This document shows positions 11,810-21,715 of a stretch of 64,000 nt of DNA, piece after piece. Source of the DNA: Shinisaurus crocodilurus. Its lineage: Eukaryota; Chordata; Lepidosauria; Squamata; Shinisauridae. Made by a program: the position numbers and the translations under genes. The notes under the pieces are model-generated. The model was not told where the DNA came from, searched no databases, and saw only the letters and a program-made list of their open reading frames with translations. Numbering within the stretch: the stretch's first letter is position 1; each line of letters opens with the position of its first letter. The stretch is from positions 138,634,564 through 138,698,563 of the forward strand of contig CM037880.1 in assembly GCA_021292165.1 (NCBI GenBank), written 5' to 3'.

Positions 11810-14800
11810 CTGGATTACCGCGTCCAGTGGGGTCACCATTTTAGCGGTCGAAAAAGACATTTGAATTTTGGAACATGGAATATACGGACATTGCTGGATA
11901 ACATAGATAGTGAACGCCCTGAGCGTAGGACTGCTATTATTGCAAGGGAGCTGAGACGGTTTAAAATTGACATAGCAGCACTTCAAGAAACTCGAAGGGC
12001 AGGAGAGGGACAGCTGAAAGAAGAAAAAGGAGGTTATACCTTCTTCTGGAAAGGACTACCTGAGCAGGACCGACGAATACATGGAGTAGGCTTTGCCATC
12101 AAAAATGAACTAGTGAACTCTTTGTCAGAAGTTCCTACTGGCATTAACGAACGCCTGATAACTCTTCGATTAAAGCTCGCCAATAACCAACAGGTAACTA
12201 TTTTGAGCGCTTATGCACCAACATTAGATGCTGATGATGACATCAAGGAAAGTTTTTACAGCCAGTTGGACACTCTCCTGTCAGAGATACCTAAGGAGGA
12301 TAAAATTATCCTCCTGGGCGATTTTAACGCAAGAGTCGGGCGTGACTTTGATTTATGGCCAGAAACTATTGGAAAAGACGGAGTTGGTAATAGCAACCCG
12401 AACGGACTCTTACTTTTGTCTATATGTGCAGAGCATAATCTCACTATCACAAACACGCTCTTTCGACAAAAGAATAAGTTTAAAACATCATGGCAGCACC
12501 CACGGTCAAAGCACTGGCATCTTCTGGATTATGTAATTGTCCGTGTTAGAGATCGCCGCGATGTACTTCTTACTAGGGCCATGGTGAGTGCCGACGACTG
12601 CTGGACAGACCACCGACTAATCCGGTCCACAATGGTTATCAACATTGCTCCCCAACGTAGGCTTCAAGGAAGGAAACCAAGGCGTAAAATGAACATCCAA
12701 GTCCTTCAAGATCCTATTAAGCAAACTCGTCTTCAATCACTTCTTAAGGAACATCTACCTACGGAACCTCCTGACAACATTGAGGACCATTGGTCTAAGC
12801 TGAAAACCTCCATTACTGCAGCTTGTGAACAAACTATTGGATATGAAACTAAGAAACATCAGGATTGGTTTGATGAAAATGACAATGAGATTAAATATAT
12901 AATTGACCAAAAAAGGAAAGCCTTCCAAATATGGCAAAATGATATTAACTGCGCTGCCAAGAAAAAAACCTACGCTAGCGCAAAGGCTGAGGTCCAAAGA
13001 AGAACAAGAGAACTTAAGAACGCTTGGTGGAAAAAGAAAGCTGAAGAAATTCAACAACTTGCAGAATCTCATGATGCACGGGGCTTTTTTAAGGCCACAA
13101 GGGCCATTTATGGACCAAAAACCTATGGTACAAACCCTTTACAATCAAAAGATGGCACCAAACTCGTAAAAGACAAAGAGTCTATTGCACTGCGTTGGAA
13201 AGAGCATTATTATGACCTTTTAAATCGTAAGTCTAAGGTGGATAATGAGATTTTTTCGCAAATCCCGCAAAAACAAATTAAAGAGGAACTTGCAATACTC
13301 CCCACTTTGGATGAAGTAAAAAAAGCCATTAATCAAATGAAGAACAACAAAGCTAGTGGACCAGATGGGATTCCTGCTGAAATCTTTAAAGAAGGGGGGC
13401 CCGAACTTGTACAACATCTTCATAAACTCATCGAAAAAATCTGGATAAGAGAAGAGATCCCAGAAGACTTCAGGGATGCCATAATTATCACCCTCTTTAA
13501 GAAGGGTGATAGAACAGACTGTGGAAACTATCGGGGCATTTCTCTCTTAGCAACCGCAGGTAAAATATTTGCTAGGATTCTCGCAAACCGTCTTCTATCT
13601 ATTTCAGAAGAGATCCTCCCTGAAACTCAATATGGTTTCCGCCCCTCTAGAGGGACAGTAGACATGATTTTTACTGCACGTCAGCTCCAAGAAAAATGCC
13701 GGGAGCAAAATCAACCCCTTTATATGGCATTTATCGATTTGGCTAAGGCCTTTGATACTGTAGACCGTACAGCTCTCTGGACTATCCTTATGAAAATTGG
13801 ATGCCCCAATAAATTTGTGAATATCTTGCGACTTCTCCATGACAACATGACGGCAACGGTTTTGGACAACAACGGCTCTCATGGTGCTCCATTTAAAGTA
13901 GGATCAGGTGTTAAACAGGGATGTGTTATCGCCCCAACATTATTTGCCATTTTCATCGCCATGGTTTTACATCTTGTCAAGGGGAAACTTCCCACCGGTG
14001 TGGGAATTATATATCGAACAGATGGAAAGCTTTTTAATCTCAGCAGGCTGAAAGCAAAAAGTAAGGTAATTACAACCTCCGTTGTGGAACTTCAGTATGC
14101 TGATGATAATGTGGTCTCCGCACATTCAGAGGATGATCTCCAAACTATCCTAAATGCTTTTGCAGAAGCATACGAAAAACTTGGTCTCTCACTTAACATC
14201 AAAAAAACCAAAGTGCTTCATCAGCAAGTGCAAGCCAATCCTTTGGTGATGCCATCTATCCAGCTTGGCGGGACAATACTGGAAAATGTCGATCATTTTC
14301 TCTATCTTGGCAGCTATCTTTCTGTTACAGCTAACATCGACAGTGAAATCCAGCATCGTCTGAACTCCGCAAGTGCCTCATTTTCTCGAATGAAACATAG
14401 AGTGTTCGAGGATCGGGATATTTGTAAGAAGACCAAAACACTGGTTTATGAAGCCATTGTATTACCAACTTTATTGTATGCCTGCGAAACATGGACTATC
14501 TATAAACGTCACTTCCACCTCCTTGAAAGGTTTCATCAACGTTGCCTCCGGAAAATCCTGCAAATTACTTGGGAAGATAGGCGAACAAATGTCAGTGTAC
14601 TGGAAGAAGCAAAGACTACTAGCGTTGAAAAAATGATCCTTCAACGCCAACTTCAGTGGACCGGTCATGTTGTTCGAATGCCTGACTGCCGTCTCCCAAA
14701 GCAGTTACTTTACTCACAACTCAAGGATGGAAAGCGGAATATCGGTGGTCAATATAAGAGGTTTAAAGATGTTCATAAGGCTAATCTAAAAAAATGCAAT

Positions 14801-15046
14801 ATAAACATCGAAAACTGGGAAGCTCTGGCCCATGAACGATCTAAATGGAGGCTGGCCTTTCACAAAGGTTCCATGGACTTTGAAGAAGCCCGAGTGCAAG
14901 GTGAAAGGGAGAAACGTGCTAAGCGAAAAGCACGTCAAATGAATCCTTTACAGGACCATCTTCTATCTGGTAACCTGTGTCCTCACTGTGGGAAGCTGTG
15001 TGGATCTAGAATTGGCCTCCACAGTCACTTACGGACCCATCGCTAG
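11810..15046 (+). CDS. LINE endonuclease/reverse transcriptase polyprotein
   Basis: Single protein for target-primed reverse transcription. The N-terminal apurinic-like endonuclease shows TWNIRT, AALQETR (acidic catalytic Glu), YAPTLDADDD, ILLGDFNARVG and WTDHRL (Asp-His). The central reverse transcriptase shows KASGPDGIPAEIFKEGG, NYRGISLLATAGKIFARIL, YGFRPSRGTVD, AFIDLAKAFDTVD, GVKQGC and the catalytic YADD. The C-terminus has a C2H2-like finger, CPHCGKLCGSRIGLHSHLRT. The frame is open from 11810 (after a TGA at 11807) to the stop at 15044-15046. The first conserved residues, NFGTWNIRT, follow a TTG at 11861, and no in-frame ATG precedes the endonuclease; the first one is about 240 codons later. 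So either the start codon was lost or initiation is not at AUG. Confidence 0.9.
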   Translation: MDYRVQWGHHFSGRKRHLNFGTWNIRTLLDNIDSERPERRTAIIARELRRFKIDIAALQETRRAGEGQLKEEKGGYTFFWKGLPEQDRRIHGVGFAIKNELVNSLSEVPTGINERLITLRLKLANNQQVTILSAYAPTLDADDDIKESFYSQLDTLLSEIPKEDKIILLGDFNARVGRDFDLWPETIGKDGVGNSNPNGLLLLSICAEHNLTITNTLFRQKNKFKTSWQHPRSKHWHLLDYVIVRVRDRRDVLLTRAMVSADDCWTDHRLIRSTMVINIAPQRRLQGRKPRRKMNIQVLQDPIKQTRLQSLLKEHLPTEPPDNIEDHWSKLKTSITAACEQTIGYETKKHQDWFDENDNEIKYIIDQKRKAFQIWQNDINCAAKKKTYASAKAEVQRRTRELKNAWWKKKAEEIQQLAESHDARGFFKATRAIYGPKTYGTNPLQSKDGTKLVKDKESIALRWKEHYYDLLNRKSKVDNEIFSQIPQKQIKEELAILPTLDEVKKAINQMKNNKASGPDGIPAEIFKEGGPELVQHLHKLIEKIWIREEIPEDFRDAIIITLFKKGDRTDCGNYRGISLLATAGKIFARILANRLLSISEEILPETQYGFRPSRGTVDMIFTARQLQEKCREQNQPLYMAFIDLAKAFDTVDRTALWTILMKIGCPNKFVNILRLLHDNMTATVLDNNGSHGAPFKVGSGVKQGCVIAPTLFAIFIAMVLHLVKGKLPTGVGIIYRTDGKLFNLSRLKAKSKVITTSVVELQYADDNVVSAHSEDDLQTILNAFAEAYEKLGLSLNIKKTKVLHQQVQANPLVMPSIQLGGTILENVDHFLYLGSYLSVTANIDSEIQHRLNSASASFSRMKHRVFEDRDICKKTKTLVYEAIVLPTLLYACETWTIYKRHFHLLERFHQRCLRKILQITWEDRRTNVSVLEEAKTTSVEKMILQRQLQWTGHVVRMPDCRLPKQLLYSQLKDGKRNIGGQYKRFKDVHKANLKKCNINIENWEALAHERSKWRLAFHKGSMDFEEARVQGEREKRAKRKARQMNPLQDHLLSGNLCPHCGKLCGSRIGLHSHLRTHR

Positions 15047-15120
15047 AGTCTACACAATCTTCTTTAGAATTTCCTCCTTTTATCCCGGAAGACAATCTTA
15101 CTCGGTCACGAGTGATCGCC

Positions 15121-15167
<47 letters not shown>
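15121..15167 (+). repeat. (TGA)n tail of the LINE
   Basis: About 15-16 perfect TGA repeats directly before the right target duplication. They are probably the primed 3' end of the element, possibly grown by slippage later. Confidence 0.85.
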
Positions 15168-15170
<3 letters not shown>

Positions 15171-15365
15171 CCAGTGGTGGGCAGGGCTGAAGGAAAAAGG
15201 GTGGCACCAAAATTCCAAAAATACCAAAACATTTTAGCTTAAAGCTCTTACTGCCAGTAACTAAGAGAGTAACCAAACCCTCCTTTGGTTCATGATCTTT
15301 TAGCAGGTGCTGCCTACACACAGTTCTCTTTAGAAGTGGAGCAGGGGCAGGGAGGTAAGGATTTA
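15168..15365 (+). repeat. Older interspersed repeat, continuing right of the LINE
   Basis: Close match to 28806-29004 (AGTGGTGGGCAGGGCTGAAG, then GAGAGTAACCAAACCCTCC). It breaks off at GGTAAGGATTT, where a second insertion begins, and resumes at TTTCCAGGAAGCCAAC near 15733. Confidence 0.8.
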
Positions 15366-15492
15366 ATGTAATAATAATAAATAATAAACAAATAGCGGAA
15401 ACTGTTCTACATTCATTGAAATGCAGAAGGGCAGATCCCATGCATAGGAACTCAGCGTACACTCTTCAGAAAATATGGTGTTTCGGCAGCTT
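15366..15492 (+). repeat. 127-bp block duplicated at 16106-16230
   Basis: This block includes a SINE-like tail (TGTAATAATAATAAAT) and non-repeat sequence (CGGAAACTGTTCTACATTCA to ATATGGTGTTTCGGCAGCTT). It is nearly identical to the SINE tail plus flank at 16106-16230, with only a few differences. The copy here is inside the insertion that interrupts the older repeat. Confidence 0.85.
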
Positions 15493-15731
<239 letters not shown>

Positions 15732-15732
15732 T

Positions 15733-15903
15733 TTTCCAGGAAGCCAACTTCTGCATTGTAAACAAGGCACACACAAGTGTGATGTATAAAATGTACTTTA
15801 TAGAAAATTTTACCAAGGAAGACTCTGTGTCCGTAAGGTGACATTGCTCTGATACACACATGGAGCTCCCCCACCCACCTGGGCTTCCCCACTCATTTCA
15901 ATA
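15733..15903 (+). repeat. Older interspersed repeat, third segment
   Basis: TTTCCAGGAAGCCAACTTC onward matches 28999-29170, including GAAGACTCTGxGTC and CCACCTGGGCTTCCCCACTC, and leads into the tRNA-type SINE just as the 28742-29400 copy does. Confidence 0.75.
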
Positions 15904-16108
15904 GAGACAGGATGGTATAGTGGTTAGTGTGTTAGACTAGAACTCAGGAGATCCAGGTTCTAGTCCCCCCTCAGCCATGACTTTGGGCCAGGCACTGATT
16001 CTTAGCCTAACCTACCTCACAGGGTTGTTGTGAGGATAAAATGGAGGAGGAGGAGATGGAACCCAAGGCGGCTTACTTGTAAGAGGAAAAAAGCAGGATA
16101 TAAATGTA
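15904..16108 (+). repeat. tRNA-derived SINE with MIR-like body (copy 2)
   Basis: A box (TAGTGGTTAGTGTGTTAG), B box (GGTTCTAGTCC), the CACAGGGTTGTTGTGAGGAT core and a GGATATAAATGTAATAATAA tail. In both copies of the composite repeat the SINE sits at the same relative position, so repeat and SINE spread or were duplicated together. Confidence 0.8.
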
Positions 16109-16230
16109 ATAATAATAAATAATAAACAAATAGCGGAAACTGTTCTACATTCACTGAAATGCAGAGGGCGGATCCCATGCATAGGAACTCAGCGTACACT
16201 CTTCAGAAAATATGGTGTTTCGGCAGCTTG
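16106..16230 (+). repeat. Second copy of the 127-bp block
   Basis: SINE tail plus flanking DNA, nearly identical to 15366-15492. Because the SINE body is contiguous here, this is probably the source locus and the other the derived copy. It lies about 135 bp from MBOAT1 exon 11. Confidence 0.8.
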
Positions 16231-16364
16231 GAGAAAACTCAAGTTTGCTTTGGAAATCAGTAGGATTTATGCTCATCAAGTCCCAATTTCTTTAATAGAC
16301 CTCTAAGCTTGACTAAATATACCTGGGACTGTACCCATAGAAAAAAATGAAAGGAGATACATAC

Positions 16365-16497
16365 TGCTCTTGCTGCTAGTGTCATAAAGATACCAGTTAT
16401 AAATGTAAAGTAATATCCAGGGTAAACACCATGCCAAAGAGCTGACAGAAGAAATGTTAAAGCTGTAGGGTACCGAGGAGCTCGATCATAGCACACG
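16365..16497 (-). CDS. MBOAT1: MBOAT1 exon 11 (catalytic histidine exon)
   Basis: After the acceptor CTTCCCAG the reverse strand encodes VCYDRAPRYPTALTFLLSAL, then WHGVYPGYYFTFITGIFMTL and AARA, ending at a GTATGT donor in phase 0. The His of ALWHGVYPGYY is the invariant active-site histidine of MBOAT acyltransferases, placed in the membrane core. The exon is 133 bp and completes the arginine codon begun in exon 10. Confidence 0.95.
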
Positions 16498-17194
16498 CTG
16501 GGAAGAAAAACAAAACCAGAAAAATGGGATGCATAAACAATATATAGATTATGTGTCAAGTGAATTTGAAATCTGAACTCCACTGATATACCAGAAAGCA
16601 GAATTTTCAAAAGCATACTTTTATGAAAGTCACTTGGATTATCTGCTCCAATCGACTATTCTTAGAGGTATTAATGGCTAGACATGATTCAACAAGGTTC
16701 CCATTCTAATTCCTTATAGTTTGGGCCACATTTGTTGCTTTTTAACTCATTGGAATGTTCCCATAAGACTCTAATACCTCAACATTATCTTCAGTTGTTA
16801 TACTTTTGTCAAGGAAGAATTTCAAAAAGCGTATTTATTAGCTGTTCCTAGATTTTTTGGCATACTCAGATCTTCCTTTCAGCACAAAACATGCATGCAT
16901 ACACTTCCCATTTTATGTTTTTTAGACATAAGTCATGATGAGCATGACTTGCAGAAATGCATTGTGAGAAGAAGTGCAAATAGTCTTATCCCTGAAGCAA
17001 TGGCTTTTATTCCCCTTCTTAGTTTCTAATAGCATTGATTTTTAAACATCCCCAACAAGTTTGTCAGCGATGTGAATTTGAATTCCCTCTCATTTTTACT
17101 AAATTATTGGGCAACTATTACTCCTGGAAATGGGTACCAATCTGTCGCTGTAGCTATGCAGAATTAGAATTTGGTCACCTTCCAAATTAACTAA
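16498..17194. other. Intron 10, nothing recognised
   Basis: AT-rich intronic DNA without a recognisable element. Confidence 0.4.
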
Positions 17195-17643
17195 GGGAGC
17201 AATCCTATGACCCCTAGACAACGTCTGAGGGGTCATAGGATATTTCAGATTCCCAGATCCAAGTTCGGAGACAGCGCCCCAACCTTGGAACTGGGAGTTG
17301 GAGCCCCTCCTCCCCCTCACGGCTGCCACAGAAAGAACCGTGTCAGTTGCTCCTCGGGGTCAGGGAAGCAACCTCGGAGAGGGGAAACAGGCGGTGTTCC
17401 AGTGGGCGGGGAGGGGAGGAGACTCAAGAGGCCAGGATATGAGTTATCCTAAGGCCTCCCCAGCCTCTTTCCTTCCCGCTCCAGAACACCCTGCCTAGAA
17501 GGGGGGGGAAACCTGTCTAGTGAAAATGGAGGGCAAGAGGATGGGAAGGCAAAGATTGCCTCTGCTGCTCCTCCTGCCCTGCATAGGATGACCATAAGCC
17601 TCCGAGTTCAGGGACTTACAATCATCGCTATAGGATTGCACCC
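17195..17643. mobile_element. Harbinger-like short element, 449 bp
   Basis: The ends GGGAGCAATCC and GGATTGCACCC are inverted copies, flanked by TAA on both sides (17192-17194 and 17644-17646). A 3-bp TWA target duplication is typical of PIF/Harbinger. The GC-rich interior (CCCCTCCTCCCCCTCACGG, AGAGGGGAAACAGG) differs from the shorter foldback members at 20524 and 55171. A second inverted pair (CAATCCTATGACCCCT and AGGGGTCATAGGAT) lies at the left end. Confidence 0.7.
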
Positions 17644-18159
17644 TAAATCACTCTTTCTTTGTTAAAAACAAAAAAGATCATATAAATGTTTATTCCATTA
17701 TGACTCAGGTATACAGAACACAGTAGTGACAGAAATGCACTCATTTCAAAGTTATTTATTTAAATATATATATCTTGCCTACCAGACCTGCAAGAGCTCT
17801 CAAGGTAGTTTACAAACAATCTAAAACAATTAGCTTGATTAGCTTCCAAAAACAGCAAGTGAACAAAGCCTGGCAGGCCTCCTTGGATAAGCGGTTCCAT
17901 AAGCAGGGGGTCACTAGCGAGTAGACCCTGATCATTGTAGCCTCCTACTTGACCCAGGAGCATTCAGCGAAGGGCTCGTATTTTACTTACCCTCATCACT
18001 GTAACATTATACAAGTTCCAGAAAAACATGTAACTTCATTCTCACCAGCTGAGAGACTGCTGCATAGGTGTTTGTGGAAAACACTAAACTGCTATTAAAT
18101 GTATGAGTTTGGATAGATTGGGAAGGATTACGAAAAAGGCAAAAAGCACCCACTCTTAC
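17644..18159. other. Intron 10, nothing recognised
   Basis: No recognisable exon or element. Confidence 0.4.
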
Positions 18160-18224
18160 CGCTTGAGCCAGGCAGTGGTTTGGATATTCCAGTTTTCTAA
18201 ATACATTTTAAAACTTGTTGCCAT
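18160..18224 (-). CDS. MBOAT1: MBOAT1 exon 10
   Basis: Acceptor TCCTAG, then MATSFKMYLENWNIQTTAWL and K plus two bases of an arginine codon, then donor GTAAGAG. The YLENWNIQT segment is the conserved MBOAT asparagine region that works with the exon 11 histidine. It is 65 bp and enters in phase 0. Confidence 0.95.
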
Positions 18225-18462
18225 CTAGGAGAAGAGAAAGTGCCATGTATTATTGGCTTGCCTTCACATGAGAAATGTCAGCTCCCACCCATATTTTAAA
18301 TTAAACTGGTTTTGAATATCTGTATTATAGTGACAGCTTTGTCTATGCTTCTTTTACTATCTGCAATTTGGTTGTAAGTAGGCATAGATGGCTGAAATTT
18401 GGTATACATTTAATAAAAAGATAGAAGCACAACCATTTGCATCAGCAAAAGCCAAGGAGGAT

Positions 18463-18612
18463 TATAGATCTCATAGATGATAGAGTTGGAAGGGGCCTAC
18501 AAGGCCATCGAGTCCAACCCCCTGCTCAATGCAGGAAACTAGAGGAGTGGTCTCCCATCCAAGTAATAACCAGGCCTGACCCTGCTTAGCTTTCCACACT
18601 CAGACAAGCTAG
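18463..18612 (-). repeat. 5S/CR1-tail SINE (copy 3)
   Basis: Reverse copy with the CR1 tail (AGTTGGAAGGGGCCTACAAG) and the full 5S head (GTCTCCCATCCAAGTAATAA, CCAGGCCTGACCCTGCTTAG, CTTTCCACACTCAGACAAGC). Confidence 0.85.
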
Positions 18613-19051
18613 CCAGTAGCAGTTCTATAGTTTCCCTTTCATTTATTGTTTTAAATTGCCTGGACTTTCACAATTTGAATTTCAATTTTTAAAAATCCTC
18701 ATAGAGAAATATCAGCATAATTTTGATTTGAAAAGAAAAAAAATTGCTTCTTAACAACAGAAATAAAGCTATGTCTAGAATAAGAAGCCCTTACTTGAAA
18801 CCTCATAAATTTGTATTTCAATTCTTCAAATTATCAGGCAAAGGGTGAGACATGGACTTGGGTTGATGATTTTTTTTAAAAACCTTATTTGATGGTTTTG
18901 AATTCTAACATGAAGCATTACACACACACTCGCACACACGATTTTGGTAATGCAGAATACAAAAGAACTAGTGTTACATGCATTATCTGTGCAGCGAAAA
19001 ACATTTTCTTGAACTTGAGAGGCTCATGCTCTTTCCTACCATTTATCTTAC
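18613..19051. other. Intron 9, nothing recognised
   Basis: AT-rich intron with a short (CA)n near 18919-18930. No element recognised. Confidence 0.4.
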
Positions 19052-19155
19052 CTCAATATTCCTGATATTCAGATTAGAAAGTAGGTTCCAATGGAAATTG
19101 CCTCTCTCATCAACACCACTGAACCCATAGCCAGCTGCATTGTTGATTACATCAG
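19052..19155 (-). CDS. MBOAT1: MBOAT1 exon 9
   Basis: Encodes (A)DVINNAAGYGFSGVDERGN, then FHWNLLSNLNIRNIE, with acceptor GCAATTACAG and donor GTAAGAT. It is 104 bp and completes the alanine codon begun in exon 8. The acceptor is preceded by an unbroken T tract (A tract on the plus strand, about 19165-19182). Confidence 0.95.
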
Positions 19156-20523
19156 CTGTAATTGCAAAAAAAAAAAAAAAAAGTGTCCTAGGCTGAAATC
19201 CAAAGAGCTACTTTATACATGTCCATGGGCTTGGGTGTGTCCAGTGGGACCTTTGATTTCCTGCCCCCATCCCTTTGAACAGATTTCAATGCCATATCAA
19301 AAACTGCTTTTGAAACTCCCCTTGGTTTTAAAAGAGGTTTACTATGTGGCATGGAGAGCCGTTGTTTGCAAAGCTACCTTGGGTATGTGGAGCAGGTCAC
19401 ATGATTCTTTGGATCCTAGACCTGATTAAAATGCAAATTCAGTGCAGCAGAGGCTGCAATCTCATAAAAGTACTGCATAAATGTGAACGTCCACTTCACA
19501 AAATGACTGTTTCTGAAGGAACATAATGGCACTTTATTCAGAAATTCAACCCAATCAGCTGTGTACAAGGGTGGCCAAGGTGGATTTAAGTTCAGAGTGG
19601 ACAATTTTTCAGCCATTTATTGGAGATACAATTGTGAATCAAATACAACAGCATTCTGCTGTAGCATTTCTAGTCCTGAAGCAGCACCTTCAGAACTCCT
19701 TTCCTCCCCTGATCAAAATAACCACTGCACTAGAACTTACGTTGGCAGAGCACTTTGAAAACTGGCCTCTCCATTTGGTTTCTAACTAAAGTTCAACAGT
19801 TAACATTAGGACAGAATGAACTTTCATTTTTTTCCTCGTATACATGAGCAGGGAATTCAGTAGCTGACTCTCACACAAAGGCACGCCTGTCCTACTTTAC
19901 AAGCAAGAATTGCTTAGCAGCAGCTTTATTTGATCAACAGAATATTCTGTGTCATTAGATAAAATTTGTTGAGGAAGAGAGGAGGGACAGTATTTTGGTG
20001 TTCAGTATGAAGAACAATGAGAGGCCTCACCCATTGCTGTACAGAAAAGTCTACTGTTTTCCCCACAAAACCATACTGCAAGTCAGAATGTTGTTTATGA
20101 CCCCAATTGTTCCAGTTACCCACTTCTATGTTCCCAGTTTAAGTAACTGAAAAATGATATCTTTTAACAACCTGTATTGCTTTCTGCTTATCTTATGCAT
20201 TTTATTTTTTCTCTCACAGATATATGCTTTTCTATTTAGCTGACTTGGAAAATATCCTTCATGCAGAGGTTACTGTGACCAGGACATTCAGATCACATCA
20301 ACACTGCTACAAACGTTGGCTTGGAGGAACAACACAAAAGTGAAAATGCAAAACTTAGTTCCTCGATTTACAACTCTGCTCCCCATTGCATCAAAGGATG
20401 AAGGGGAGTAGACACTTTGCTCTCATCTTGTCTGAACCATCTTGCTCTGAACACAGCAGGGTGTAAGCTATCATGCAGCTCAGCCTTCCCTCATGGTTTC
20501 ATTGTGGGTAAAGAACGGGTTTA
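19156..20523. other. Intron 8, poly(T) next to the acceptor, otherwise unremarkable
   Basis: Apart from the A tract at about 19165-19182 no element was recognised. Open frames at 19526-19789 look random. Confidence 0.4.
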
Positions 20524-20650
20524 GGGTGCAATCCTATGAATGTTTAGACTGGGGTGGGGGGAGTCCTACAACTCCCAGCATTTCCCTAGCCAGCAGTGCT
20601 GGTAGTTGTAGGACATTTTTTCCTGTCTAAACATGCACAGGATTGCTCCC
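20524..20650. mobile_element. Harbinger-like foldback MITE
   Basis: The inverted ends GGGTGCAATCCTATG and AGGATTGCTCCC, and the inner arms GTCCTACAACTCCCAGCA and TGGTAGTTGTAGGAC, fold back on each other. The flanking trinucleotide is TTA on both sides (20521-20523, 20651-20653). Confidence 0.7.
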
Positions 20651-21715
20651 TTAATCTGGTTTGTGTCCTTTACAAATGAGTTCACCAGTAAGTCTGCTCT
20701 GCCCTGTTTCTGTGAGGATATTTTAAAAGGAAAAATGCTAAATAAATCCACATGGTTTAACCAAGTTTTAAGGCTTTTAAAAACAGGGTTGTTGTTTTTT
20801 TAAAAGTACTTACAAAGTGATCCAAGGGCTGCCCTTTTTTTTTTACGCTTTCCCCTTTTACGCGCGCAACATGATGTCCCATCCCTTCATAGGTACATTT
20901 GGGGGGGGGGGGGTGAGATGACTGCTCTTGTATACTGATATCCTCATGGGACATTGTATGGAAGAAAAAAAAGATGACTGCCCCCATCAGCATATTGGAG
21001 CAGCCCTCCCGCCCCAAATGTGCCCAGGAACAGATGGCACATAGCAGGCACCACACTTTCTAAGCAGCTAGAACCAGTACCAAAAAGGCGTAAATGACAG
21101 CTCTCGCTCGCTCCCACCATTTCATATAATTCAGGAGGAGTGAGGATTCCTAAGCAGACCACATGCCTATACGCAACTGTATTCAAGAGCTGTGCATCAG
21201 GCAGATTCGCTCCTGAAACGGGGCCCCGAATTTCTTTCCTGTGCCCAGTGGGTATCCACTTGCATTAGTATGAAAATGCTCTGCAGAAACCTCTGTGTGT
21301 TGCACCTGCACCCTGCTTGTGGCACAGCTCTGGTCTGGGTTACATAGTTTCATCTCTGGGGGGAGGAGCTACATGGATGATCCTGCCTTTAGAGAGCAGA
21401 GCAGACTGGGTGACCTTTCCAGCATGTACTGGAAAGGTCACCCAGTGATATATGGGTGATATATGAAATTTTACAGAACTGTAGGGAGAGGGCACAATCC
21501 AGAGAAAATAAGCCTGCCTAAACAACATTCTACAGATATTTCATACACATTGGGATTTTGCCATGTCTGCTATTCTTTGAACTGTGCTCAGACTGTCTCT
21601 GGGTTCAGAGACATCACAATTTTTGACCCCGCACAAATCATACTCTTAGCAGCAGCTGTAGCAGTGCATCAACCTTGTTCCATGATTTTTTTTAATACAC
21701 TAAGATATTTCTATT
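20651..21715. other. Intron 8, nothing recognised
   Basis: Includes a G12-type run near 20900-20912 and a local inverted repeat at about 21412-21445 (ACTGGGTGACCTTTCCAG and CTGGAAAGGTCACCCAGT). No gene. Confidence 0.45.

Larger units (their letters stand above)
11156..15167 (+). mobile_element. Full-length APE-type non-LTR retrotransposon (LINE)
   Basis: A 4012-bp element bounded by the 10-bp direct repeat ATTCCAGTGG. It has a roughly 650-bp GC-richer 5' leader (with GTCACCTTGAAGTGGTGAGT and GGGTCACCCATGGCGG), one long open frame, and a 3' tail of (TGA)n repeats at 15121-15167 instead of poly(A). A microsatellite-like 3' tail and a single endonuclease-RT frame suit the RTE or Ingi/Vingi-like groups; the clade was not settled by eye. 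It sits in MBOAT1 intron 11, opposite to the gene's direction. The intact frame and clean flanks suggest a young copy. Confidence 0.9.

Noticed and set aside
15006..15462. Long minus-strand open frames with poly-His or poly-Ser near 15120-15227
   Set aside because: They are translations of the (TGA)n LINE tail on the other strand, with no start context or homology.
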